Source: JAAZGD01 sp034003765
GTDB taxonomy: Bacteria > Bacillota > Clostridia > Peptostreptococcales > Anaerovoracaceae
NCBI GenBank assembly: GCA_034003765.1
Contig: JAVEXZ010000006.1
Coordinates: 25,101 to 89,100 of the forward strand
Reading direction: 5' to 3'
Length of the DNA stretch: 64,000 nt
The notes under the pieces: generated by a model
The model's input: the letters and a program-made list of their open reading frames with translations, nothing else
Databases searched by the model: none
Told to the model about the DNA's origin: nothing
Translations under genes and position numbers: made by a program
Shown here: piece after piece, positions 52,613-62,591 of the stretch
Position numbering within the stretch: position 1 is the stretch's first letter
How the letters are laid out: every line of letters starts with the position of its first letter

Positions 52613-53188
52613 ATGGATATTTTCAGAATAATAAGTGACCAGATTCTCAAGGATAGTGTAATTTCTAAAATCGGAAAATCTGTAGGTGTAGAACCAAATA
52701 AAGTTGAACAGATTGTGAGGCTGGGAATGCCAACAATTTTGCAAGCCTTAGGACGAAATGCCAGTACTTCTAACGGAAAGTTGGAGTTGTCAGCTGCCTT
52801 AGATCAACATCAGGATGATAAAATTGGCAATATAGAAGGATTTCTTGACAATGTTGATACCAAAGATGGTTTGAAAATTTTGGGCCATGCATTTCAGGAC
52901 AAGAATGGGTTAGTTCAAAACAACTTGGCCAAAAAGGTTGGCCTAGAGGGGATTCAGGTATCTGGTATATTGGCACTACTTGCACCACTGCTAATGGGTA
53001 TACTCGGTCAAGAAAAAAAGAAACAAAATGTTGATGCTGCAAATATTCCTGCTCTAATTAATAGTATGCTATCCCCAGATGGAGAGCACAACGCAATGGA
53101 TATGTTTTCTAATCTCCTTGATTCTGATAAGGATGGAGATGTAATGGACGATCTTGGTAAAATATTTAGTGGCCTATTTAAGAAATAA
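52613..53188 (+). CDS. DUF937 family protein
   Basis: A 191-residue protein beginning MDIFRIISDQILKDSVISKIGKSVGVEPNKVEQIVRLGMPTILQAL, the start of DUF937, with the typical helical second half: NLAKKVGLEGIQVSGILALLAPLLMGILGQ and a C-terminal stretch DSDKDGDVMDDLGKIFSGLFKK. The last part looks like a calcium-binding loop (DSDKDGDVMDD). No membrane segment is evident beyond one hydrophobic patch. The function is unknown. GGAG precedes the start. Confidence 0.8.
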   Translation: MDIFRIISDQILKDSVISKIGKSVGVEPNKVEQIVRLGMPTILQALGRNASTSNGKLELSAALDQHQDDKIGNIEGFLDNVDTKDGLKILGHAFQDKNGLVQNNLAKKVGLEGIQVSGILALLAPLLMGILGQEKKKQNVDAANIPALINSMLSPDGEHNAMDMFSNLLDSDKDGDVMDDLGKIFSGLFKK

Positions 53189-53244
53189 TTTTATCCCAAA
53201 GATTTTGTGTTTTTTACATAGGTAAACAAAAGGGGGGCGGACCG

Positions 53245-55104
53245 ATGAATTATATTATGGGATCTGTTTGGATGGTACTTAAAGGAGGGGCCAATGCTTT
53301 AGGGAGATTTCCAGTTTCTATTGGAAGTGCTATAGCCTTTGCTCTTGTAACAATAATAAGAATACAGCTTGATTGGTCCTACCAAGAACCTTACAATTTT
53401 TTATTTAATTGTTTGCATTGGTCTTTTGCTCTAGGTGCCATATTTAGCCTAGCCTCGATAACTGCTGCCCAAAGCAGGTTTAATACAAAAAGAGCATTTT
53501 GGTGGGCAAATATAGCTGGAGTTTTAGCTATCATCATAACCTTTCTTTTGCTTTATTTTTTGGGTGGTCAAAATTCCCTCATCACAGAAACAAGATATGA
53601 TGTGGTTTCCATCTTAGCATCTGCCCGAGTGATGGCAGTAATACTAATAAGCTTTCTTATATTTATTGTATTGGCAGGGCACCCCCAGGAAGAGTCAAAT
53701 TTTTCTAGATCACTATTTATGACCCACAAGGCTTTTTTTATAGCTGCCTTTTATGGCCTAGTAATTATGGCTGGGGTATCTGGAGTTGCAGGAGCTTTTC
53801 AAGCCCTAGTATATAATGATATGAGTTCAAAGGTTTATATGTACATAGGAACTATAGCAGGGCTTCTTGCTTATACATTTTTTGTGGGTTATTTCCCTGA
53901 TTTTCGCAAGGGTGAACCACATCCAAAAAGAGAGATTGCTCAAAAGCAGCCTCGATTCATTGAGATTCTTTTTGTCTATATATTAATACCTATTATGTTG
54001 GCACTGACTTTTGTATTGCTTGCATGGGCAGCAAAAACAATTTTGGGAGGCATGGCAGATTCTTCATTTATTGTCTTATCAAGTATCGCTACTGCATATG
54101 CTCTTGTTGGTATTTGGCTCCATATAATGGTTACGGAGTACGATTTAACCCTAGCAAAGTTCTATAGGAAGGTTTATCCCCTAGCCGCCCTTGTAATACT
54201 TGCTTTTGAAGCCTGGGCATTGATAGTTCAGTTGGGAAATTCAGGCCTGAAAACTGCCGAATATTCCTTTAGTCTTTTGTTCATACTTACAGCTTCAGCA
54301 GCCATAATGCTCATTGTATTAAAAGCAAAAGCTCATCTTCCAATTATAGTTGTTACTTGTGTTCTAGCGGTATTTGCAGTAATGCCCCTAGTGGGATATT
54401 ATGCCCTCCCTGTTACGGCACAGACTGATAGGCTAGAAAAACTACTGGTAAGCCAAGAAATTTTAGTGGATGACAAGATAATACCAGCAAAAATTGAACC
54501 TGAAAAAGATGTGAAGATTTCCATTACTGATGCAGTTGATTTTCTCGCATATTCAGAAAATCCCAAACTTCCAGTATGGTTTGATGAAGATTTGGCTCAA
54601 GGAGATGTTTTTCTAGAAAAGTTGGGATTTGAAAAAACCTGGCCTGATTATGATCCAGGCAACCAAGGCGGATTCTTAGGTACGTCCCTTCGCTTAATTC
54701 CTGAACCAATTGATATTTCTGAATATAATTGGGTTCTTGACCCTGAGGCTTTTTATAACGAAAGTATGGAGGGGATTAAGGTAGAGGGAAGCCGAGGTTT
54801 ATATAAAGTTTATTGGACTAATAATACAAAATCTGGTATTCCAAACTTAAAAATCCAGTTAGATGGAGAGGTTATAATAGAAAAGGACCTTAATGATTAT
54901 ATTGATAGAATCACTGAAAAGTATCCTCCAAGGGGAGGGGATTCCCTTGAAGTTAATTTAGAGGATATGAGCCTATTGGTTGAATCTCTAGAGCTAAGAG
55001 TTTTTTTGGTCTTCAATTACACTGAGATTATAATTGACCCGGCATATGATGATATAAATTACTGGTTTGAATTAAATGCTATATATATTAAGGAGAAAGA
55101 ATAA
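53245..55104 (+). CDS. DUF4153-family integral membrane protein
   Basis: A 619-residue protein. The first 400 residues carry about 10-12 hydrophobic segments with short polar loops (a DUF4153 layout); the last 200 residues are soluble, acidic and beta-rich (DFLAYSENPKLPVWFDEDLAQGDVF, LDPEAFYNESMEGIKVEGSRGLYKVYW), probably outside the membrane. No transporter motif is recognised. A strong GGGGGG site lies before the start. It may be an envelope-stress or sensor protein; that is not shown. Confidence 0.75.
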   Translation: MNYIMGSVWMVLKGGANALGRFPVSIGSAIAFALVTIIRIQLDWSYQEPYNFLFNCLHWSFALGAIFSLASITAAQSRFNTKRAFWWANIAGVLAIIITFLLLYFLGGQNSLITETRYDVVSILASARVMAVILISFLIFIVLAGHPQEESNFSRSLFMTHKAFFIAAFYGLVIMAGVSGVAGAFQALVYNDMSSKVYMYIGTIAGLLAYTFFVGYFPDFRKGEPHPKREIAQKQPRFIEILFVYILIPIMLALTFVLLAWAAKTILGGMADSSFIVLSSIATAYALVGIWLHIMVTEYDLTLAKFYRKVYPLAALVILAFEAWALIVQLGNSGLKTAEYSFSLLFILTASAAIMLIVLKAKAHLPIIVVTCVLAVFAVMPLVGYYALPVTAQTDRLEKLLVSQEILVDDKIIPAKIEPEKDVKISITDAVDFLAYSENPKLPVWFDEDLAQGDVFLEKLGFEKTWPDYDPGNQGGFLGTSLRLIPEPIDISEYNWVLDPEAFYNESMEGIKVEGSRGLYKVYWTNNTKSGIPNLKIQLDGEVIIEKDLNDYIDRITEKYPPRGGDSLEVNLEDMSLLVESLELRVFLVFNYTEIIIDPAYDDINYWFELNAIYIKEKE

Positions 55105-55325
55105 TTTATCGGGAATATGTCACCGAATATTAGTTCAAATTCATATTGGGATTTATGGAGGAAGAATGTTTTTAACAGGAAATTCCCTGTTTCCTGTGAT
55201 AGGATTCAGGGAATATCCCTTGTATAAAATTAAAATGATAGATAGCTGAATATTATAAAACCTTATTACCATAATGTTTTCGGAGGCGGTTTATAGGAAC
55301 CGATATTTGGGAAGGAGGTAGGCTT

Positions 55326-56231
55326 ATGAATAGTGTAGTAAAGACCATTATTTTGTCTAGCGAATTTTTAAGTATATTCTTGTTCCTTTTACTCTGTCTC
55401 CTCTTTATTTTTTCGTGGAAAATAATTATTTCCATACAGAAGAAAAGGAATAGGCGTGTCCCTGAGGTTAAGTATGCTGAGATCCCTAATCGAAACAGGG
55501 CAGAGGCAGAGAAGGAAATCAAGTCGCTAGCCCGTCAACATGTGGAAGTACTTCACCATGGAGATAGTGAGTCAGTTGTTCATCTCTACCAAAGAGCTTT
55601 TAAGAGTTTAAAGGTTGTCCGTAAAACATTAGAAAACTCTTCTCCAGAAATCCTTTCGGTGATTCCTTCTGCTCGTTGGCTCTGCGACAACTTTAGCCTT
55701 ATTTATCAAAAGACAAAGAGCCTCGAAACGGGGGAATTTCATTCAGGGAACTTACCGCTACTAATAACTGGGCCCTATAGAGGATATCCAAGGATTTATA
55801 GTATTTGTCGCCAAATAGTATCTAGGGAAAAGAATATAGACCAGACGAAAATCATAAATCTCCTTGAGGCATATCAAGATGTAACACCTTTGAAGTCTTC
55901 AGAACTTCATGCCCTTCCTGAAATGCTATCCTTGTGCTTATTGGAGCACATAATTAAGATTTCAAATGAAATCCAAAATCTGATAAAAATCAAGGAAAAG
56001 GCCACTCTCTTTGTCTCGGAAAATGAAAAAAGTCTTGTAGAAGGTCATGGGATTTTATCTTTGATTGATAAAGATAAGATCGACCATGATTCTTTAGATA
56101 ACGTATTCCTTTCTCAAGTACTATATTTAATGAAAAGGCTATCTATAGATGACGAGCAAATTGAGCACTGCCTTGTAGATTGCCCTATAGCTACAGAGGG
56201 AATGGCCAACGGCCATATATATCAGAGATAA
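55326..56231 (+). pseudogene. N-terminal remnant of a cyclic beta-1,2-glucan synthase (NdvB-like)
   Basis: A 301-residue frame with a membrane segment (about 10-30), then the typical NdvB N-terminal pattern: ARWLCDNFSLIYQKTKSLETGEFHSGNLPLLITGPYRGYPRIYSICRQIVSR and LLEAYQDVTPLKSSELHALPEMLSLCLLEHIIKIS. It ends at about residue 297 in an unrelated tail (GHIYQR) exactly where the next remnant begins in another frame. The glycosyltransferase family 84 and glycoamylase domains (roughly 1,800 residues in complete enzymes) are absent. A strong GGAGG precedes the start, so an N-terminal fragment may still be made. Confidence 0.75.
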
Positions 56232-58386
56232 ATCCACAGGAAAGGTCTATGAGCCTACATCAATGGGTAATTGTGAGACTAGTTATTGCACTGTACGCCA
56301 CGGATTTGGATATACGGTTTTTTCAAATCAAAGAGACAGACTTGATCAAGAGTTGCTTCTTATGGTGCCTCTTGATGAGCCTGTTAGGCTTTGGAAGCTA
56401 AACCTTACCAATAATGGCACAGAAGATTTGAATTTGGAAATCACCCTCTTTGTTGACTTTGTCTTAGGGGTAGACCGTGAGTTGAATGCACCTTATATAG
56501 TAACATCATATCAAGAAGAGATAGATGCCTTATTTGCTAAAAATATTTACAATAGAGATTTTGAAGGGGGGAAAGCATTTATTTTTTCTAGTGAAAAAGT
56601 CTTTTCATATACTGGTGATAAAATAGAATTTTTTGGCATAAGTGGCAATGTTGATCAACCAAAGGGCCTGGGTAAAAACCTCTCTAAAAAGACTGGAACA
56701 GCACTGGATCCATGTGGAGTTATTCGAGTGGAGGTTTTTATAAAAGCCGGAGAAAGAAAAACCTTGGTATTTGGACTTGGCCAAAGTGATGACGAAAATG
56801 TGATAAGAAATATTTGTATGAAGTATGGAGATACAACCCAGGTAGATTATGAATTGGAGAAAGTTAAAGCTTATTGGGATAAAATCACTGGTCAAATACA
56901 GGTGACTTCAAAAGATCCAACTTTGGACATCCTAGTTAATGGATGGCTTATTTATCAGATTATTACTTGCCGCATGAGGGCAAGAACTGCTTTTTATCAA
57001 AGTGGTGGGGCATATGGTTTTAGGGATCAACTCCAAGATGTTCTTTCCCTTTTAGATACCGCCCCAGAAATGGCTAGGGAGCAAATACTCCTAGCAGCCA
57101 GTAGACAATTTGAAGAAGGAGACGTTCAGCATTGGTGGCATCCTCCCAAGGGCTTAGGTGTTCGAACTCGAATCACCGATGATCTTTTATGGTTGCCTTA
57201 CGTGACTGCTCAATATATTAAAAATACAAGGGATTATGATGTTTTACTTGAGGATGTTCCATTTATATTTAGCCCACCACTTAATCCTGATGAAAGGGAA
57301 AGAATGGAGATCCCAGAGGTTTCAAATAAGACATCCAGTGTGTATGAACACTGTATGTTAGCAGTTCGTCACAGTAAGTTTGGACAGCTTGGTTTGCCCT
57401 TAATGGGTGGTGGAGACTGGAATGATGGGATGAACTTAGTTGGGATAGATGGAAAGGGAGAAAGCGTATGGCTAGGCTGGTTCCTCTATTCCCTTATTAA
57501 TGAGATGCAGCCACTTTGTGAATATATGAAGGATAAGGATAGTGTTAAGGACCTACAAGAAAAGGCTAAGATGTTGCTGGAAAATATCGAAAAAAATGCT
57601 TGGGATGGAAAATGGTATAGGAGAGGGTTCTTTGACAATGGGGACAAACTTGGATCCAAAGAGAGCGATGAGTGTAGAATCGATTCCATCGCTCAATCTT
57701 GGAGTGTTATTTCTAAAGGAGGAAGCCAAGAACGGATACTGGAGGCCCTATCTTCTGTTGACAGGTTTTTAGTAAAAACCGATCTAGGGCTATCACAACT
57801 CCTCACTCCGCCATTTAATGAGGGCAAGAATGATCCTGGATATATTAAAAACTATTATCCTGGAATGCGTGAAAATGGTGGACAATATACACATGCTGCC
57901 CTATGGTTTGCCATGGCAAAAGCTATGATGAAAAATAGGGATGAAGCATATGCCCTCTTTAGGATGTTGAATCCTATTAACATAACTTCCCAAGAAAAAA
58001 ACGCAAGCTGGTATGAGAAGGAACCTTATGTAATGGTTGCGGATATCTCTATGGCGGAGGCAAAGGAAGGTAAAGGCGGTTGGACTTGGTATACAGGTTC
58101 AGCAAGTTGGATGTATCAAGGCCTTGTTAACTGGTTTCTTGGGATAAGAAAAGAAGGAGATAAAATAATAGTTGATCCTTCAACACCTATATCTTTTGGA
58201 GACTACATAGTTGACTACCGTTTTGGAAATTCACTTTATAGAATTGATGTTAAAGGCAGCCAACAGATGGGGGGCAGTCAAATTTTTATTACCCTTGATG
58301 GGAATTCAACTGAGGGTAATAGTTTTGATCTTGTGGATGACAATAAAACACACCATGTTGAAGTTGGTTATTCTGAAAATTTATGA
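56209..58386 (+). pseudogene. C-terminal GH94 remnant of the same glucan synthase
   Basis: A second frame shifted by one relative to the first. From about 56209 it reads AIYIRDKSTGKVYEPT and then the full GH94 (glycosyl phosphorylase) domain: YCTVRHGFGYTVFSNQRD, the clamp SGGAYGFRDQLQDVLSLL, QHWWHPPKGLGVRTRITDDLLWLPY, the acid MGGGDWNDGMN, CRIDSIAQSWS and PPFNEGKNDPGYIKNYYPGMRENGGQYTHAALWF. In intact enzymes these lie behind a long middle that is deleted here, with the join near 56205-56212. ATG 56263 could still start a protein of 707 residues. Read as a decayed gene rather than a true enzyme. Confidence 0.75.
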
Positions 58387-58554
58387 TAATTTCGGAGAAG
58401 GGTATTTAATTTAAGGGCCACTGATAGGTAGCTTCTGATAATGAATCAAGCTTTACCAACTAACCCTTGAAGTGATAGGTTTAAATGTGATATATTATTT
58501 TATTGTTTCCCAACCACTAAAATTGGGAATAATACTTCAATTGGAGGTAAGAAA

Positions 58555-60429
58555 ATGTATAATTTTGACCGATTAAATCTGCCAGATTATATTCTGGATA
58601 TTCTAAATAACTCTAAAGGAGTTATTATACCAAGAACGAGAGAAGAATTGATTGCACTGTCAATGGGGAAGTCGGGGAACACTTCCTTCAATGTTGAGTA
58701 TGAGGTTGAAGGCAAAGGAACCATACTGGAGACTACTGTAACCAAATGTAAGAACGGTGTGTCCGTTAATTATTTAGATGATTATATGAGAAGACGGGAT
58801 CCAGATAGCCTTCTTATTGCAGACGATAAACCGACAGATAAACCAACTTATAGAAAAGAATACGGAAAAGACTTTGAAATCCTTCGCCAGGAGACATTTA
58901 AATGGCTCAAAAACCAAGAATTAATATTTTATCCCTTTAAATCTGGAGATATAAAATACGGGTATGACTCTATTCTATTAGCCCCATCAAATGCAGGATT
59001 TTTTGCTGCTGGTTTGGCTGACCTTCAGGGCTTTATCAATATAGATACTATAGAAGACGACTTTGATTTAAAGGCTATAGTGATCTTGGCTCCACCATTC
59101 CGCCATACCCATTTTGATGAAAAGCAAATAGTTGTTCATAATCGCTTAGACAAAGTTCATGAGGTGTATTCATTTAATCTATACCCAGGTCCTAGTGCCA
59201 AGAAAGGCATTTACGGGGTCCTTCTTAATATTGGAGAGGAAGAGGGGTGGATCACTGCCCATGCATCAACGGTGAAGGTTATTACTCCTTATGATAATGA
59301 GATTGTAATCATGCATGAAGGAGCATCAGGTGGCGGTAAAAGCGAAATGATCGAAGATATTCACAAGGAGATGGATGGCAGGGCAATACTTGGGACCAAT
59401 ACACTTACCAAAGAAAAAAATTACCTAGTGTTCAACGAAACTTGTGAGCTACTTCCTGTAACAGACGATATGGCCTTATGCCATCCTAAGCTTCAAAACG
59501 CAAGTAAAAAGTTGGTGGTTAAGGATGCGGAATCCGCATGGTTCTTAAGGCTTGACCAGATAACACACTATGGGACTTCTCCAAGGTATGAAAAAATATT
59601 AACCCAACCAGAGGAACCTCTAATATTTTTAAATATTGATGGAGTGGCCAATGCTACCTGTTTGGTTTGGGAACATACATTAGACCAGGACGGCAAACCT
59701 TGCAGCAACCCTCGGGTTATTCTTCCAAGAAGAATGATAAAGGAAGCTATCAACGGACCAGTAGAGGTTGACGTAAGAAGTTTTGGTGTAAGAACTCCAC
59801 CCAGTAGCAGAGAGAATCCCAATTATGGGATAATAGGGCTCTTTCATATTCTGCCACCAGCAATAGCATGGCTGTGGCGACTGGTAGCTCCTAGAGGGTA
59901 TAATAATCCCAGCATTGTAGATACACCAGAAATGAAAAGTGAGGGAGTAGGTTCTTATTGGCCCTTTGCCACTGGCAAGATGGTTACACAGGCCAACCTT
60001 TTGCTAGATCAAATCGTTAACTATACTAGCACCAGATACCTCCTAATTCCCAACCAGCATATCGGTGTTTATGAGGTTGGCTTTATGCCCCAATGGGTTG
60101 CAAGAGAGTATATTGCAAGACGAGGAGGAGCTAAGTTTAAGCCTGGGCATTTAGAAGAAGCCCGCTGTCCTATTCTTGGCTATACATTGGAATCTGTTAA
60201 GGTGGATGGCCAGTATATTAGAAGGGCCTTCCTAAAACCCGAAACTCAGTACGAAATGGGTATTGATGGCTACGATGCTGGAGCCAAGATATTAATGGAT
60301 TTCTTTGGCAAGGAACTGAAAAAGTTTGATACCGAAGAGCTGAACCCCCTAGGGAGGAAGATTATCAAGATGTTTTATGATGGGGCCTCTGTTCAGGAGT
60401 TTACAGATGTAATTCCTATGAGGTTTTAG
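58555..60429 (+). CDS. DUF4914 P-loop protein
   Basis: A 624-residue protein. The central domain contains the P-loop GASGGGKSEMIEDIHKEM (about 260-277), as in HPr-kinase/PEP-carboxykinase-like enzymes; later RVILPRRM and GVRTPPSSRENPNYGIIGLFHILPPAIAWLWRLVAPRG match the DUF4914 family. The N-terminal 100 residues are helical. A catalytic role with ATP, possibly phosphorylating a small molecule or a protein, is suggested but not known. GGAGG precedes the start. The stop codon lies in a 23-bp duplicated unit. Confidence 0.85.
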   Translation: MYNFDRLNLPDYILDILNNSKGVIIPRTREELIALSMGKSGNTSFNVEYEVEGKGTILETTVTKCKNGVSVNYLDDYMRRRDPDSLLIADDKPTDKPTYRKEYGKDFEILRQETFKWLKNQELIFYPFKSGDIKYGYDSILLAPSNAGFFAAGLADLQGFINIDTIEDDFDLKAIVILAPPFRHTHFDEKQIVVHNRLDKVHEVYSFNLYPGPSAKKGIYGVLLNIGEEEGWITAHASTVKVITPYDNEIVIMHEGASGGGKSEMIEDIHKEMDGRAILGTNTLTKEKNYLVFNETCELLPVTDDMALCHPKLQNASKKLVVKDAESAWFLRLDQITHYGTSPRYEKILTQPEEPLIFLNIDGVANATCLVWEHTLDQDGKPCSNPRVILPRRMIKEAINGPVEVDVRSFGVRTPPSSRENPNYGIIGLFHILPPAIAWLWRLVAPRGYNNPSIVDTPEMKSEGVGSYWPFATGKMVTQANLLLDQIVNYTSTRYLLIPNQHIGVYEVGFMPQWVAREYIARRGGAKFKPGHLEEARCPILGYTLESVKVDGQYIRRAFLKPETQYEMGIDGYDAGAKILMDFFGKELKKFDTEELNPLGRKIIKMFYDGASVQEFTDVIPMRF

Positions 60430-60463
60430 ATAATAAGGATATGAGGTTTTAGATAATAAGGAG
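60418..60463 (+). repeat. Tandem 23-bp duplication over a stop codon
   Basis: ATGAGGTTTTAGATAATAAGGA occurs twice in a row (60418-60439 and 60441-60462), the first copy containing the DUF4914 stop codon (60427-60429). Only the last base of the unit differs. Confidence 0.85.
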
Positions 60464-60570
60464 ATGAAATCTTGAATTTGTTTGACGCGGTTCCTGAAGA
60501 TTTTTAGCAAAGCGGATTAGTGACATCGAAATTGTCCTGAATTACTGGGAAGTTTGAAAAAAGGGAGTAT

Positions 60571-61425
60571 ATGAAGAAAGTAAATAGGTATATTAGAATG
60601 GGGATTATTATCACAGCTACAATTGTACTGCTGGGCATTTTTTTTATTTGGCAGAATAATAGCATCACAGTCTCTGAATACGAATATTCCAACCCCAAGA
60701 TACCATCTGATTTTTTGGGATATAAAATTGTTCATATATCCGATTTACACAATAAAATGTTTGGTCAAGACCAGAGTAAATTGTTAGGTGAAGTTGTAAG
60801 CCTTAGACCAGATATAATTATCATTACTGGAGACTTGGTAGATAGGCGAAAGTTCGATCTTGAAAAAGCCATATGCTTTATTGATGGGGCCGTAAAAATC
60901 GCACCTATATATTTTGTTTCTGGCAACCATGAAGCTTGGTCGGGGATGTACCCTGAGATTAAAGACCGGCTCCTTGCTGCAGGTGTCACTCTTTTAGACG
61001 ATACATTTATTGAAATCCTAAAAGGAGATGGAAGCATAAAGTTATTTGGTTTTGCTGATCCCGGCTTTAGTAATGATGGAAACCGGAAGATAGAAGCTAG
61101 CACTGAAACATTAGACAAATTAGTTAGTGACTGGTCAGAGGAGGAGGATTTTAAAGTACTATTAACTCATCGACCTGAGCTATTTGTGCATTACTGTGAT
61201 AACAATATCGAATTAATTTTTGCAGGCCATGCCCATGGCGGCCAATTTAGGATTCCCTTAATAGGAGCTGTCTTTGCTCCTGATCAAGGGTTCTTCCCAG
61301 AATACACCAGTGGTAGTTACACTGAAGTTGCTTCAACTATGTTTGTAAGTAGAGGGCTGGGCAACAGTATTATTCCAATCAGGATTTTTAATCGACCTGA
61401 AATAATTTCTGTAACCTTCAATTAA
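60571..61425 (+). CDS. Membrane-anchored metallophosphoesterase (YaeI/LpxG-like)
   Basis: A 284-residue protein. One N-terminal membrane segment (about 10-27), then the calcineurin-like phosphoesterase motifs: IVHISDLHNKMFG, IIITGDLVDRRKFD, VSGNHEAWSG, LLTHRPEL and FAGHAHGGQFRIP. This order and the anchor match the YaeI/LpxG-type family acting at the outer membrane face on phospholipid or UDP-diacylglucosamine substrates. AAGGGAG precedes the start. The substrate is unknown here. Confidence 0.88.
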   Translation: MKKVNRYIRMGIIITATIVLLGIFFIWQNNSITVSEYEYSNPKIPSDFLGYKIVHISDLHNKMFGQDQSKLLGEVVSLRPDIIIITGDLVDRRKFDLEKAICFIDGAVKIAPIYFVSGNHEAWSGMYPEIKDRLLAAGVTLLDDTFIEILKGDGSIKLFGFADPGFSNDGNRKIEASTETLDKLVSDWSEEEDFKVLLTHRPELFVHYCDNNIELIFAGHAHGGQFRIPLIGAVFAPDQGFFPEYTSGSYTEVASTMFVSRGLGNSIIPIRIFNRPEIISVTFN

Positions 61426-61461
61426 TCTTTGCAAAAATATTTTCCGAAAAGCGGACAAAAC

Positions 61462-61531
61462 ATTCCTATTATTATTTAACTCCTCATGAACACACAATTC
61501 CTATTATTATTTAACTCCTCGTGAACACACA
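61462..61531 (+). repeat. Two tandem copies of a 35-bp unit
   Basis: ATTCCTATTATTATTTAACT and CCTCATGAACACACA (61462-61496) repeat as the same unit with a single A/G change (61497-61531). The gap 61426-61769 (344 bases) contains no gene otherwise, except the rpsB promoter and leader. Confidence 0.85.
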
Positions 61532-61613
61532 ATATTACAGGAAACCCACACTAGTTCAATTTTTTATTGCAATTTAGGAATTAGAAAATATCTATAATTC
61601 TTGAAAATAATCG

Positions 61614-61642
61614 TTGCAATAGATGGAGTTCTACTGTATTAT
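61614..61642 (+). promoter_or_regulatory. rpsB promoter
   Basis: TTGCAA (61614-61619), 17 bases, TATTAT (61637-61642). It lies about 130 bases before the rpsB start. Confidence 0.7.
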
Positions 61643-61706
61643 TAACAGTGGTCTAAGAGAAAAAATTTCACTTAGCCATAAATTAAAGGTATCACTAAAA
61701 TACGCA

Positions 61707-61743
61707 CATCGAAGATTTGGTTTGAATAAGGCTTGCTTCGATG
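61707..61743 (+). other. Leader hairpin before rpsB
   Basis: CATCGAAG and CTTCGATG form a perfect 8-bp stem around 21 bases, just upstream of the AAGGAGG of rpsB. It could serve translational autoregulation; this is inferred from position. Confidence 0.45.
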
Positions 61744-61769
61744 GAGGGAAAAAACCAAGGAGGATTAGA

Positions 61770-62591
61770 ATGGCAGTTGTATCAATGAAACAGTTACTAG
61801 AAGCAGGGGTTCATTTTGGACACCAAACAAGAAGATGGAACCCTAAGATGGCACCATATATCTTTACAGAGAGAAATGGTATCTACATTATCGACTTACA
61901 AAAGACAGTTAAGATGATTGAATCGGCTTATGAATTCATGCGTACCGTAGGAGAGAGTGGCAAGCCAGTTCTTTTCGTAGGCACTAAAAAGCAGGCACAA
62001 TCTGCAATTGCTGATGAAGCAAGACGATGCGGAATGTTCTATGTTAATGAGAGATGGCTTGGAGGAATGTTGACCAATTACAAGACTATTAGTGGTCGAA
62101 TCGACAGACTTAATGAAATTAAAGTTATGGAAACTGACGGGACTTTTGACAAATTAACGAAAAAAGAAGCCAGCAAGTTAAAACTTGAGCTTGAAAGATT
62201 AGAAAAATTCTTAGGTGGATTTAAAGATATGAAGGGAATGCCAGGAGCTATATTTGTGGTAGATCCCAAGAAAGAAAGAATTGCTGTAAGAGAAGCTAGA
62301 ATTCTAGGTATCCCAGTTGTTGGTATCGTAGATACAAACTGTGATCCAGATGATTTGGATTACATTATTCCTGCAAACGACGATGCTATTCGTGCCGTTA
62401 AGCTAATTGCATCTGTTATGGCGGATGCTATTATTGAAGCCAACCAAGGTGAGAGCTATGACGAAGGCCCAGAGGTACAAGCAGCAACAACTGAAGAAAA
62501 TATTGACAAGGAAGTTACAGAAGCAGTTGAAGAAATTAAAGAACCAACTATAGAAGCAACAGAAGAAAAAGAAGTATCGGAGGAGGCATAA
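61770..62591 (+). CDS. rpsB: 30S ribosomal protein S2
   Basis: A 273-residue protein. ATG 61770 follows AAGGAGG by six bases; the upstream frame to 61626 is not S2-like. The start VVSMKQLLEAGVHFGHQTRRWNPKM, then YIFTERNGIYIIDLQKT, RWLGGMLTNYKTI, and IVGIVDTNCDPDDLDYIIPANDDAIRAV are diagnostic. A 35-residue acidic tail (EVTEAVEEIKEPTIEATEEKE) extends beyond the usual end. It is followed by tsf with no gap, an order shared by nearly all bacteria. Confidence 0.98.
   Translation: MAVVSMKQLLEAGVHFGHQTRRWNPKMAPYIFTERNGIYIIDLQKTVKMIESAYEFMRTVGESGKPVLFVGTKKQAQSAIADEARRCGMFYVNERWLGGMLTNYKTISGRIDRLNEIKVMETDGTFDKLTKKEASKLKLELERLEKFLGGFKDMKGMPGAIFVVDPKKERIAVREARILGIPVVGIVDTNCDPDDLDYIIPANDDAIRAVKLIASVMADAIIEANQGESYDEGPEVQAATTEENIDKEVTEAVEEIKEPTIEATEEKEVSEEA

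Noticed and set aside
56263..58386. Free-standing cellobiose or oligoglucan phosphorylase
   Set aside because: The frame begins inside the GH94 domain, and the sequence just upstream continues the domain in frame to 56209 without a start, so it is better read as a remnant of the glucan synthase.
61626..61769. N-terminal extension of S2
   Set aside because: The frame is open but not S2-like, and AAGGAGG points to ATG 61770.
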